Source of the DNA: SHZI01 sp040080965
Lineage (GTDB): Bacteria > Pseudomonadota > Gammaproteobacteria > Steroidobacterales > GCA-2729495
DNA: 64,000 nt
Reading direction: 5' to 3'
Assembly (NCBI GenBank): GCA_040080965.1
Contig: JBEBHH010000007.1
Location: forward strand, 1 to 64,000
Numbering within the stretch: the stretch's first letter is position 1; the number at the start of each line of letters is the position of its first letter. The notes under the pieces are model-generated. The model was not told where the DNA came from and did no database searches. It was given only the letters and a program-made list of their open reading frames with translations. The translations under genes and the position numbers were made by a program. This document shows positions 53,227 to 62,500 of the stretch, in pieces.

Positions 53227-53826
53227 TTGAGATCCCGTACTGCCCTGCAATCGATCCTTCTCCTGGTCCTTCTGGCCCCGCTCAGCGCCACGGCCCATGA
53301 AGGCTCGAGTCTGCCCTACGGATCCTTTATTGCGGGACTCGCCCACCCGGTGCTGGGTGTCGACCATTTCCTGGCCATGGTGAGCGTCGGCATCCTCAGT
53401 GCACAGATCGGTGGCCGCGCGATCTGGACTGTACCCGGAACGTTCGTGACTGTGATGGCACTGGGCGGCGTGCTGGGCTGGCTGGACGTGGGCCTTACGT
53501 CCATCGAGCTCGGGATTTCGTTCTCGGTGCTGATCCTCGGCATTGCCATCGCCGCCGACCGGAAGATGCCGATCCTGGTGGCGATGGGAGCGGTCGCGAT
53601 CTTCGCCGTGTTCCACGGCTACGCCCACGGCGCCGAGATGCCCACGGTGGCCAACCCCGTGCGCTACGCCCTGGGCTTCATGACGGGCACCGCCCTGCTG
53701 CACATCATGGGCGTACTCATCGGCGACATTTCACAGCACTACGCTAGGGGCAAGATACTGTTGCGGATTGCCGGCGCGGGCATTGCCGGCGCCGGCACCT
53801 GGTTCCTCGTCGGCCTCGCGGGATAG
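53227..53826 (+). CDS. HupE/UreJ-family membrane protein
   Basis: A 199-residue membrane protein with a signal-like first helix (cleavage near TAHEGS), then six helices. FIAGLAHPVLGVDHFLAM is the family's metal-binding motif and FHGYAHGAEMP its second His-rich motif. HupE and UreJ take up nickel in hydrogenase or urease operons, but no such genes are in the window, so nickel or cobalt permease is only the family default. TTG start. Confidence 0.85.
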   Translation: MRSRTALQSILLLVLLAPLSATAHEGSSLPYGSFIAGLAHPVLGVDHFLAMVSVGILSAQIGGRAIWTVPGTFVTVMALGGVLGWLDVGLTSIELGISFSVLILGIAIAADRKMPILVAMGAVAIFAVFHGYAHGAEMPTVANPVRYALGFMTGTALLHIMGVLIGDISQHYARGKILLRIAGAGIAGAGTWFLVGLAG

Positions 53827-53836
53827 GAGCAGACGC

Positions 53837-54580
53837 ATGTCAGGCAACCAAAGGTCCACCGGCAAACTCAGGCTGGCGCTCTGGGAAGCGGGCATCGTGG
53901 CCTGGGTGTGCGTGGCGGGCTCGGCCCTCCACTTCGCCTTCGAACTGAGCGAGTACTGGCGCCCGATGGCGCTGTTCGCTGCCGTGAATGAAAGCGCCTG
54001 GGAACACACCAAGATGTATTTCTGGCCGGGGCTGTTTGCCGCCCTCGTCCAGTACACCTACACGCGGGACGTGGCCAATAACTACTGGCTGGGCAAGGCC
54101 GCCGCGCTGGCCATTACGCCTGTGCTGATCTGGCTCACCTACTTCACCTACATGAGCTGGGTGGTGGCCTCGGGCAGCAAGGCCTCGCTGCCGACCATGC
54201 TGTCCATCATGGTGCTGGGCATCAGCGCCGGCCAGGCCGCCAGCTGGTTCATCCTCACCCGCCCGCCCTTCCAGCGGGCGTCCACCCGGACTGCAGCCGG
54301 TGTGATGGCCACCCTCACCGCCGTGTTCGCCACCTTCAGCTACTTCCCGCCCAAGATCTTCCTGTTCGAGAACTTCTTCTGCTACCAGTACACCGGCGAG
54401 TATGGAATCCTGGACGACTACGGTCCCTACCGGGTGTTCGTCAAGGTCGCCACTGACGGCTCGACGAAGGAAGGCGGCGGCGTCAATTACTGCGCCGGGA
54501 AGCAGCGCGGGATTCCGGTGGCTGGCGACCCGGCATCCAGCGCCACTGCACTTAACCAGGAGCTGTCACCCGCCTTCTGA
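53837..54580 (+). CDS. DUF6512-like membrane protein
   Basis: A 247-residue protein with six predicted helices to about residue 190 and a polar C-terminal tail of 55 residues. NESAWEHTKMYFWPGLFAAL near residue 50 is the recognisable conserved motif, resembling DUF6512. No catalytic pattern can be named. GGAGC precedes the ATG at 53837; the upstream frame overlaps the HupE gene. It is 10 nt after the HupE stop and probably in the same transcript. Confidence 0.65.
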   Translation: MSGNQRSTGKLRLALWEAGIVAWVCVAGSALHFAFELSEYWRPMALFAAVNESAWEHTKMYFWPGLFAALVQYTYTRDVANNYWLGKAAALAITPVLIWLTYFTYMSWVVASGSKASLPTMLSIMVLGISAGQAASWFILTRPPFQRASTRTAAGVMATLTAVFATFSYFPPKIFLFENFFCYQYTGEYGILDDYGPYRVFVKVATDGSTKEGGGVNYCAGKQRGIPVAGDPASSATALNQELSPAF

Positions 54581-54642
54581 CAAATCCGCAAACGCTGGCG
54601 GCCAACTTGGGCTAGTGTGGACGAAACGGCCGGAGAAGCCGC

Positions 54643-55263
54643 ATGCCCGTCACCCTCGAAATCGCCCCGGCACGCGCCGCGGACGCACAGATCATCGCCG
54701 AAATGTCCCGGCGGCTCGTCGAAGTCGGACTGCCGTGGACGTGGACACCCGCCCGGGTTGCCCGCCACCTGCATCACCCGGAATCACTGGTGCTCACGGC
54801 CCGCGCGGCCGGCACTGGCAGCCCGACGCTCGCGGGCTTCGCGATCATGCATTTCGGCGACGACATCGCACACCTGAACCTGCTGGCCGTCGACAGTCGC
54901 TGGCAACGGCGGGGACTCGGGCGGCGCCTCGTGGAGTGGCTGGAGCAGTCGGCCATCACGGCCGGCACGTTTTCCCTGTGCCTCGAGGTGCGGGCCCGCA
55001 ACCCGGTTGCGCTGCTCTTCTACCGGGAGCTTGGCTTCGAGGAGACTGGCCGCGTGCCCCGCTACTACAGCGGCCGCGAGGACGCGCTGCGACTGACCAA
55101 GGACCTGCGCCACCCGCTCGCGCGCGGCTGGTCCGGCATGCAGGCGGGCCAGCAGGCGGGGCCGGCGACGCCGTTCGGGAGCGAAGGCGGGAGCGACACC
55201 CCGTCCCAGTCCGCCGCCGAGTGGCTGGCGACGCACTTCGGCAGGCAGGAATCGTCGCGCTGA
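54643..55263 (+). CDS. GNAT N-acetyltransferase, RimI-like
   Basis: A 206-residue acetyltransferase. The acetyl-CoA loop is RWQRRGLGRRLVEWL near residue 90, after LNLLAVD; NPVALLFYRELGFEETGRVP near 122 is the RimI-type motif B. RimI acetylates the N-terminus of ribosomal protein S18, but this copy is not beside tsaB, and the last 50 residues are low-complexity, so the target is open. Single gene before tRNA-Thr. Confidence 0.83.
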   Translation: MPVTLEIAPARAADAQIIAEMSRRLVEVGLPWTWTPARVARHLHHPESLVLTARAAGTGSPTLAGFAIMHFGDDIAHLNLLAVDSRWQRRGLGRRLVEWLEQSAITAGTFSLCLEVRARNPVALLFYRELGFEETGRVPRYYSGREDALRLTKDLRHPLARGWSGMQAGQQAGPATPFGSEGGSDTPSQSAAEWLATHFGRQESSR

Positions 55264-55281
55264 TTGGAGCTTGGGCGGGAC

Positions 55282-55357
55282 TGGTGCCGGGGAGAGGAGT
55301 CGAACCTCCGACCCCCGCATTACGAATGCGGTGCTCTGCCAACTGAGCTACCCCGGC
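55282..55357 (-). tRNA. tRNA-Thr (anticodon CGT)
   Basis: A 76-nt cloverleaf on the minus strand with encoded CCA. The acceptor stem is GCCGGGG/CCCCGGC, the D-arm GCTC/GAGC, the anticodon stem CCGCA/TGCGG around loop TTCGTAA (anticodon CGT at positions 34-36), and the T-loop TTCGACT. It would read ACG codons. No integrase gene or direct repeat marks it as an attachment site. Confidence 0.95.
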
Positions 55358-55420
55358 AACCGCGCGGAAGTATAGGGAATCAGCCCCCGGCCATCAAACG
55401 CACGTCGTCGCACCTCAGGG

Positions 55421-55441
55421 CGCGCCTACAGGCGCTCCTAC
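55421..55441. repeat. Half REP element at the end of the fur-like gene
   Basis: CGCGCCTACAGGCGCTCCTA plus C is the minus-strand GTAGGAGCGCCTGTAGGCGCG motif, a single small hairpin of the REP family. Its TAG is the stop codon of the fur-like gene and the hairpin may end that transcript. Confidence 0.75.
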
Positions 55442-55842
55442 GGGCGGCGCACCCGGATGATCACCTCCACGCTCGTCGCGCGGGTGCCTTCGGGCAGGGC
55501 GGGCAGGCGCAGCAATTCGACCTCGGCGGGATCGATATCGGAGAGTTCGCCGGTGTCCTCGTCCAGGAAATGGTGATGGCGGGTCGTCGTCGAGTCGTAC
55601 ACGAGGCGGCTGGGATCCACGGCCACCTCCCGGATGATCCCTGCCCGCGAAAAGGCCTTGAGCGTGTTGTAGACGGTGGCCTTGGAAATCCGGCTGCCTG
55701 ACCGGCGCAGTGTCTGGAGGATCTGGTCGGCCGAGACGTGGCAGGGCCCGGCGAGTAGCAGCATACCCACTTCGATGCGCTGGAACGTGGGCTGGACCCG
55801 ATGGGCCCGGAGAGTGGCTTCGACGTCGGCCCGGAGGGACAT
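55438..55842 (-). CDS. Fur-family regulator, Irr-like
   Basis: A 134-residue Fur-superfamily DNA-binding regulator. The winged helix is seen as FQRIEVGMLLL and KATVYNTLKAFSRAG (about 53-67), and the metal site includes RHHHFLDEDTGELSDI near 88. The C-terminal CxxC pairs of Fur/Zur are absent, and the HHH triplet recalls heme-responsive Irr. It probably senses iron, heme or peroxide. It is divergent from the pilin genes across 116 nt. Its stop is in a half REP. Confidence 0.83.
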   Translation of the reverse strand: MSLRADVEATLRAHRVQPTFQRIEVGMLLLAGPCHVSADQILQTLRRSGSRISKATVYNTLKAFSRAGIIREVAVDPSRLVYDSTTTRHHHFLDEDTGELSDIDPAEVELLRLPALPEGTRATSVEVIIRVRRP

Positions 55843-55958
55843 GCGGCGATTCTAGCGCAAGTCCGGAATCACGATGGAAGACCCGGATTGTGCGCTGGCC
55901 GCATGGCCCGCAGCAGCCTAGCTTAGCCGGCCTGGTTTCCTGAGGCCGACCCCACTCC

Positions 55959-56498
55959 ATGCGCCGCCCGTTGCCAACCTCCCCGGGTTTCACGGTGCTC
56001 GACTTGCTCGTCACGCTGGCGATCACCGCCGTGCTGCTCGCCATGGCCGTGCCGGCGTTCCGCAACCTGGTGCTGGACACCCGGCTGACGACGGCGGTCA
56101 ACCGGGTGGTGCACGGCATGCACGTCGCGCGGCACGAGGCGCTGAAGTCAGGTGCCGACGTCGTGGTGTGCCGGAGCCCCTCGGGCCGGCAATGCACCGA
56201 ACTGGGTGGCTGGAACGCGGGACTGATCGTGTTCGTCAACCGGGACCGGGACGACCCGCCGCGCGTGGACCCCGGGGAGCGGATCCTGCAGGCCGAGACC
56301 GCCTTCCCGCTGGCCACGGTGCTCTCCAACCGGCGCGCCTTCGTCTTCCGCCCCTGGTCGCGGTCGGTAAACGGCACCCTCACCTTCTGCGACCAGCGCG
56401 GCACGGCGCAGGCCCGCGCGGTCGTGGTGAGCTACACGGGCAGGCCCCGGGCCACCTCGGCGGCGGCGGCTAATGGCGCACTTAACTGTCCCGGGTAA
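55959..56498 (+). CDS. FimT/GspH-type minor pilin with Asp at position +5
   Basis: A 179-residue type IV pilin-like protein. The prepilin peptidase site is PTSPG|FTVLDLLV, with Gly10 at -1 and Asp15 at +5, where Glu is almost universal. A hydrophobic alpha1 helix follows, then a GspH-type head. The Cys residues near 71 and 78 and the late pair could form disulfides. It stands 127 nt before the second pilin gene and may have its own transcript. Confidence 0.78.
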   Translation: MRRPLPTSPGFTVLDLLVTLAITAVLLAMAVPAFRNLVLDTRLTTAVNRVVHGMHVARHEALKSGADVVVCRSPSGRQCTELGGWNAGLIVFVNRDRDDPPRVDPGERILQAETAFPLATVLSNRRAFVFRPWSRSVNGTLTFCDQRGTAQARAVVVSYTGRPRATSAAAANGALNCPG

Positions 56499-56625
56499 GA
56501 AACTGAATGTCCTGCATAATCCCTGATCATCCCCGGTATCCAACCGGCCGTCGGCCAGCGCCCTGCCGGCGGCCCGATCACGGCACGATAGCTGCCGTTG
56601 ACGTGATTCGTGACCGGCGGCTGCG

Positions 56626-57228
56626 GTGCGGACCCTGCAAAAAGAACAAGAACGGGGCTTCAGCCTCATTGAACTCATGGTGGCGTTGGTCGTGGTGGCC
56701 ATCGCGCTGGGCATCGGTGTGCCCGTGTTCACCACCATGGCGGCGAACGAACGCATGAGCAGCGCGACGAACGATCTGGTGACAAGCCTGCACGCGGCTC
56801 GCAGCGAGGCGCTGATGCGCCGGGTCCCCGTTGCCCTCTGCCCCTCCCCGGATGGCGACGGTGCCTGCGTGGACGGTGGCAATCTGGCGCTCGGGTGGAC
56901 CGTGTTCGTCGACCGTCTCGGCGACGGATCGATCAGCGCCGACGACGTGATCCTGCAGCGGCACGGGGCATTGCCGCCGGACTTCCTCGAGGGGGTCACC
57001 ACCACGCCCGCCGACCTACGGTTTACGGACGCCGGCACCCTGCAGTTCGATCCCGGCGAGCCGTTCACGGATTACAACCTCCAGATCTGCGACCACCGCG
57101 GGGACACGGACACCGGCGGTGGCATCGCCGCGGGCCGCTGGATCCAGATCTCCGGTCTTGGCCGGCAACAGCTCGTGCGCTCGCGGGCCAACCTCCAGTC
57201 CGACAGGAATCCGCTCGGTGGCTGCTAA
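56626..57228 (+). CDS. FimU/FimT-type minor pilin (GspH family)
   Basis: A 200-residue pseudopilin, equivalent to FimU of Pseudomonas, priming type IV pilus assembly. QERG|FSLIELMVAL gives the cleavage site at Gly11 and Glu16 at +5. The GspH head domain includes GWTVFVDRLGDGSIS. GTG start. First gene of the pilV-pilW-pilX-pilY1-pilE run; the next start lies inside its 3' end (11-nt overlap). Confidence 0.86.
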   Translation: MRTLQKEQERGFSLIELMVALVVVAIALGIGVPVFTTMAANERMSSATNDLVTSLHAARSEALMRRVPVALCPSPDGDGACVDGGNLALGWTVFVDRLGDGSISADDVILQRHGALPPDFLEGVTTTPADLRFTDAGTLQFDPGEPFTDYNLQICDHRGDTDTGGGIAAGRWIQISGLGRQQLVRSRANLQSDRNPLGGC

Positions 57229-57673
57229 ACGCTGCGCGAAGGGCTTCACCCTCGTCGAGGTGCTCGTGGCACTCGTCGTCATGTCCGTCGGCATGCTGGG
57301 TATCGCTGCCCTTTACCTGGAAGGCCTCCGCGCAGGCCGCACGGCCCTCTACCGCACCACCGCCGTCACGCTGGCCGCCGACATGGCGGACCGGATCCGC
57401 GCGAACCGGAATGCCGGGATCGCCTACCAGGGCACCGGCCCCGGCGCCGACGGCGACTGCGTCAATGGCGCCGCGGACTGCACGGCGGAGGCACTGGCCG
57501 CCGACGACTGGTCCGACTGGAGCAATCTGCTGGCCGCGCAGCTTCCCGAGGGGTCCTCGGGCGAAGTGCAGGTCGACCCGGCGGCGCCGGCTGCCACCTA
57601 CACCATCACGGTGGCCTGGCCCGAGATCGGCCAGGAAGACCCGGCTACCTACTCGCTGACGGTCCAGCCCTGA
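57218..57673 (+). CDS. pilV: PilV-type minor pilin
   Basis: A 151-residue minor pilin. The prepilin site is CAKG|FTLVEVLVALVV with Glu14 at +5; the GMLGIAALYLEGLRAGRTA stretch is the PilV pattern. Two Cys (about 84 and 89) may form a disulfide. GTG at 57218 with an AGGA 11 nt upstream; it overlaps the FimU gene and touches pilW (TGATG). Confidence 0.88.
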   Translation: MAAKRCAKGFTLVEVLVALVVMSVGMLGIAALYLEGLRAGRTALYRTTAVTLAADMADRIRANRNAGIAYQGTGPGADGDCVNGAADCTAEALAADDWSDWSNLLAAQLPEGSSGEVQVDPAAPAATYTITVAWPEIGQEDPATYSLTVQP

Positions 57674-58677
57674 TGCTGCCGACAGTCCACTGCCGTGACG
57701 GACAGCGGCCCCCGGAGTGCAGCAACCGGCACCGGGGCATGACGCTCATCGAGCTGACCGTCGCAATGGCCATCGGCCTGTTCCTGATCGGCGGCGCGCT
57801 GTACGTCTACAGCCAGAGCAAGAACAGTTACCGCGCCAGTGACAGCCTGGCGCGCCTGCAGGAGAGCGCGCGGTTCGCCATGGACACGCTGGAGCCCGAC
57901 ATCCGCCTGGCGCGCTTCTGGGGTCTCAACTCGGAGCCGGCGCTGGTCACGAATCCCGCCGGGCTGGAAGCCACCTGCGACGGCGCTGCCGCGCCGTGGG
58001 CGCTCGACGACCTGTCCGCCGCGGTCGCGGCGCAGGACGATGCCTTTGATCTCGGCTGCCCCACGTTCAACGACAATCCGCGGGACGGCAGTGACGTCCT
58101 GATCCTCCGGCACGCAGAGCCCTGGCAGGCCAACGTGGAACCGCTGGCCGACAACGGCCGGCTCCAGGTCCAGACCACCCTGGCCCAGGGCCGGCTGTTC
58201 AATGACGGAATCGAACCCCTGGGCGCTGACGCGAGCACCCACAATGTCACGATCAATGCGTACTACGTCAGCAACGAGTCCAGTTTCGATCCGGCGCTGC
58301 CGTCGTTGCGGCGGCTGACCCTGGGCCCCGACGGGGAATTCGACGACCAGGAGGTGATACCGGGCGTCGAGAACCTGCAGGTGCAGCTGGGCATGGACAC
58401 CGACCGGGACGGGGACGTGGATCGCTACGTGGACGGCGATCACCCGCTCGTGACGTTCGGCGCGGCAGGTTTCGACCCGGACGCGCAGGTCATCGCCGTG
58501 CGGATCTGGATGCTGGTGGCAACGCCCGCGGACGACCCGGCCTGGGTGGACGAGCGCCAATACCCCACCCCCGATGCCGATCTCGGTGACCTGGTGGGCG
58601 GCTCGGACGGGTACCCGTCCACGTTCCGCCGGCTGCAGATTGCCAAGACCATCTTCCTGAACAACGAGGGCGCCTAG
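57673..58677 (+). CDS. pilW: PilW-type minor pilin
   Basis: A 334-residue minor pilin with a long head domain. The leader ends NRHRG|MTLIELTVAM, with Gly22 and Glu27 at +5 and Met instead of Phe at +1. YSQSKNSYRASDSLARLQES is the PilW region after the helix. PilW, PilV, PilX and FimU form the complex at the pilus tip. Start overlaps pilV by one base; pilX follows directly. Confidence 0.88.
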   Translation: MLPTVHCRDGQRPPECSNRHRGMTLIELTVAMAIGLFLIGGALYVYSQSKNSYRASDSLARLQESARFAMDTLEPDIRLARFWGLNSEPALVTNPAGLEATCDGAAAPWALDDLSAAVAAQDDAFDLGCPTFNDNPRDGSDVLILRHAEPWQANVEPLADNGRLQVQTTLAQGRLFNDGIEPLGADASTHNVTINAYYVSNESSFDPALPSLRRLTLGPDGEFDDQEVIPGVENLQVQLGMDTDRDGDVDRYVDGDHPLVTFGAAGFDPDAQVIAVRIWMLVATPADDPAWVDERQYPTPDADLGDLVGGSDGYPSTFRRLQIAKTIFLNNEGA

Positions 58678-59136
58678 ATGGCCATACGTTCCCTGGCATC
58701 CGTCGCAAGTCACCGGCGCCAGACCGGGGCGGCGCTCATCGTCAGCCTGATCCTGCTGATGGTGCTCACCGTGCTCGCGGTCTCCACCATGCGCACTGCC
58801 AGCCTGGGACTGCTGATGGCCGGCAACGCCCAGTACCGGGAGAACGCATTCCGCCTCGCGCAGACCGGCATCGATGAGGTGGTGCGTGGGCCCGAGCCAG
58901 TCGGCGCGGGAGATTGCCCCGCCGCTGCGCCCGATCCGGCCGTGGACGCGCCCGAACTGGGAGGGCGCTACGTCACTGAAGTCTGCTACCGGGGCGAATC
59001 GATCACTCCGGGAAACAGCTTTCCCCGCATTCCCACCTACAACTACGAGGTGACGGCCACCGGACTGACGGATGCGCGGGACGCGCAGGCCAGCCTCGTC
59101 CAGGGATATGCACTGACGGGAGCGTCCGGACGATGA
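58678..59136 (+). CDS. pilX: PilX-type minor pilin
   Basis: A 152-residue PilX/GspK-like pseudopilin. RQTG|AALIVSLILLM is the processing site (Gly17) without Glu at +5, as expected for a GspK-like tip subunit. MAGNAQYRENAFRLAQTGIDE is the PilX motif. Two Cys in the head domain. It is directly after pilW (TAGATG) and overlaps the next gene by 4 nt. Confidence 0.87.
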   Translation: MAIRSLASVASHRRQTGAALIVSLILLMVLTVLAVSTMRTASLGLLMAGNAQYRENAFRLAQTGIDEVVRGPEPVGAGDCPAAAPDPAVDAPELGGRYVTEVCYRGESITPGNSFPRIPTYNYEVTATGLTDARDAQASLVQGYALTGASGR

Positions 59137-59546
59137 GCCGCATTTCGGCGAACAGCCGCATTTCAGGGGCACCGGTGTCCATCGTCGGGTTCCTTCTGGC
59201 CACGGTGCTGCTGGGCACGACGCTCGCGGCCAACGCCACCCTGCGCACCATCGAGCAGGCCTACGAACTGACCCGTGCCCAGGTCCAGCTGCCCGGCAAG
59301 GCCGATGGCAACCTGACCGTGCGCCCCTGCCCTGACTGCCGCCCCGTCCTCCTGCGCGTGACCCCGGCGACGGCCTGGTTCAGCCGTCCGGGCACGCGGC
59401 AACCCGCCGGGCAGGCTGCCGTGCTCGCGGCCTTCCGGGCCTCGGCCGCCAACCCCGGCACCCTGGTCTACGTCTACTACGAGCCGCAATCCCGTCGCGT
59501 TAAGCGCATCGTCCTCGACGCACCCCCTGCGGTGACCCGTCGATGA
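59133..59546 (+). CDS. Single-pass protein of unknown function between pilX and pilY1
   Basis: A 137-residue protein with one N-terminal membrane or signal segment (about 16-36) and a small exported domain with CPDC at about 66-69. It starts inside pilX and overlaps pilY1 by 4 nt, so it is made together with both. In Pseudomonas pilX is followed directly by pilY1; I do not recognise this protein. Not a pilin: no Gly-Phe processing site with Glu at +5. Confidence 0.7.
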   Translation: MSRISANSRISGAPVSIVGFLLATVLLGTTLAANATLRTIEQAYELTRAQVQLPGKADGNLTVRPCPDCRPVLLRVTPATAWFSRPGTRQPAGQAAVLAAFRASAANPGTLVYVYYEPQSRRVKRIVLDAPPAVTRR

Positions 59547-62500
59547 GCGCCCGGCACCCGCTCCGGCAGGTCGCCGGCCTCGCGCTGGCCCCTGTCCTGG
59601 CCATCGCGCTACTCCTGTCGCCCGCCGTCCGCGCCGACGATTCCGAGCTGTTCCTCAGCGACCCGGATGCGAGCACCACCCGCGCCAACGTGCTCTTCCT
59701 CATCGACACGTCTGGCAGCATGGACACGCTGGTCGCCACCCAGGCGCCCTTCGACAGGGCCCAAACCTTTTCCGGGTGCTACAACAGCAACGCACTCTAC
59801 TTCTCCACGAACGGCGCCACGCCGGCCTGCGACAACCCCAACGTGCTGCCGAAAGCGGCCAATCGCTGCGCGGCCTCCCGCCAGCAACTCGACAGCGTGG
59901 GCTACTACGCCGACTTCCTGCTCACCTGGGACGCCACCCGGGAGCGCTGGGACGGCATTGCTCCCGACCGGCTGGACGGGCCACTGGAGTGTGAAAGCGA
60001 TCGCGGCCTCGATGGCGACGGCTCCGGCGGCGAAGCCTTCGCGGCCAATGGCGCGGAAGGCCCCTGGTCGGCCTCGGACGCCAGCGAACCGGCCTGGACC
60101 ACCCAGTACACGGTCTATGACGGCAACTGGCTCAACTGGCGGAGCAACCCGCCCACGGTGGAGAAGTCCCGCATCGATATCGTCAAGGAAGCGGTCAATG
60201 CGCTGATGACCGGCCTTCGGGACGTGAACGTCGGCGTCATGCGCTTCAACGGCGACGAGGGCGGCGCCGTCATCGCCCCGGTCGAGAACATCGAGACGTC
60301 CCGGGAGTCGGTGATCGCGATTGTCGAGGCCCTCAACACCACAGCGCGGACGCCGCTGTCCGAGGCCTTGTACGAGGCGGCTCAGGTGTTTCGCGGCGCT
60401 GACGTGGACTACGGCAATCGAGGCGCCTTCAGGAGCGTGGCGGGCTCACGGAGCGGCAACACCATCGACTCACCCCTCTACCAGTCACCCATCACCGAGG
60501 CCTGCGGGAAGAACTTCATCATCCTGCTCACTGACGGCGAGCCGTCCGGCGACTCCAGCGCCAATGGCAAGATCCCGGCGCTGCCGGGGTTCGCGACCGC
60601 CGTGGGCCCCAGCTGCGACGGCAGCGGTGAGGGCCGCTGCCTGGATGACGTGGCCGCCTACCTGCTGCGCCAGGACCTCAACGACACCCTGCCCGGACTG
60701 CAGAACGTCATCACCCACACTATCGGCTTCGAGGTGGACTTCCCGCTCCTCGTCACCACCGCCGCCCGCGGCGGCGGCGAGTACCACCTGGCCGACGACA
60801 CGGCCACGCTCTCGACGGCCCTCAGCGGCATCGTCCTCTCCATCTTTGACAACACAGGGACCTTCGCGGCCCCCGCCGTGCCGGTCAATTCGTTCAACCG
60901 GACGCAGAACCTCAGCGATGTGTTCATCTCCGTCTTCCAGCCCACGGAGACGGCACGCTGGCGCGGCAACCTGAAGAAGTACCGCCTCGACGGCGGCGTG
61001 CTCGTGGGCCGGGACGGCCGGCCAGTCATCGATCCGGCGACGGGGCTCTTTTCCCGGGACGCCTACAGTTTCTGGTCGGACACGCCCGACGGGGACCGGG
61101 TGAGCTCCGGGGGCGCGGCCAGCAAGCTGCCGCTCCCGTCGGCCCGCAGGGTCCTGACCGACCTGGACGGCAATGCACTGGTACCGCTCGACGCCGCGGA
61201 GCCCGGGGTCCTGGCCGCCCTGTCTGCCGTCCCGCCGGCCGAGCGGGTGGACGTCATCAACTGGGCGCTGGGCCGGGACATCCAGGACGCCGACCAGGAC
61301 CTGGACCGGATGGAGGCCCGCAGGGACATGGGCGATGCATTCCACGTTCAGCCGCTGACGGTCTTTTACTCAAGCTTGATCTCAACCGTATTCCTGGCCA
61401 CCAACGACGGCTTCCTGCACGCCTTCGACACGGAAACCGGCGTGGAGCGCTGGGCCTTCATTCCGGAGCGCCTGCTGAACGGGCTCTACCCCCTCTACCG
61501 GGATGAGGCCGCCGCCGCCAAGACCTATGGCCTCGACGGCGAGATCAACCTCGCCGTCGTCAACGACGATGGCCGGCCGGGTATCCCGGAAGGCGGCGAC
61601 GAGCAGGCCATCCTGCTGTTCGGCATGGGACGAGGCGGCAACACCGTGTTCGCCGTGGACGTTTCCGTTCCTGATGCACCGAGGCTGCTGTGGAAGAAAA
61701 GCCGGTCCGACGCCGACTTCAGCGACCTCGGCCAGACCTGGTCGCCCCCCGTCGCCGCCCGGGTCGACTGCCAGGGCTGCAGCCTGCCAGCCAATGGCCC
61801 CAACGTGGCGTTCTTCGGCGGCGGCTACGACCCCGTCCAGGACGAACGCGGATTTCGCCAGGACAGCGCCGGCAATGCCATCTACATGGTGGACCTGCAA
61901 ACCGGTGCGCGGCTGTGGAGCGCGGGGGGTGAAGACGCCAGCGGACTGCACAACCTGCCCCTGGCCGCCATGCGGTACTCGATCCCGGCGCCGGTCAAGC
62001 CACTGGACCTGAATGGCGACGGGTTCGCGGAGCGCTTCTACGTGGGCGACATGGGCGGGCAGCTGTGGCGCTTCGACATCTTTAACGGTGAGAGCGGCGA
62101 CGCGCTGGTGGCAGGCAATGTGCTCGCCTCTCTCGGTGGCGCCGCGCTGGATGACCCCCAGCCCGCCGACCTCCGCCGGTTCTACGAAGCACCCGACGTG
62201 GTCCCCGTCATCCTCGATCGCAAGCTCGTGATCTCCATCAACATCGGCTCGGGCTATCGCGGCCATCCGCTCGATTCCGACATCGAGGAAGCATTCTTCT
62301 CCATCCGCGACTTCGACGTCTTCGACAGGGACGCAGTCACTGCCCCGCCGATCACGGTCGACCAGCTCGTCGACATCACCGGCGATGCCGCTCCCGACCT
62401 GCCCTTCTCCACCGCCGGTTGGCGGCTGCGCCTCGTGAACGGCGCCGGCGAGAAGGTGCTCGGCGAGTCTGTCACCTTCGACAACACCACGTTCTTCACG

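Noticed and set aside
55282..55357. tRNA-Thr as an integration site
   Set aside because: No integrase, no direct repeat of the tRNA 3' end and ordinary genes on both sides.
56482..56520. CATAAT before the minor-pilin operon as a promoter
   Set aside because: A -35 at the proper spacing is lacking and no sigma-54 GG/GC pair is seen; left unassigned.
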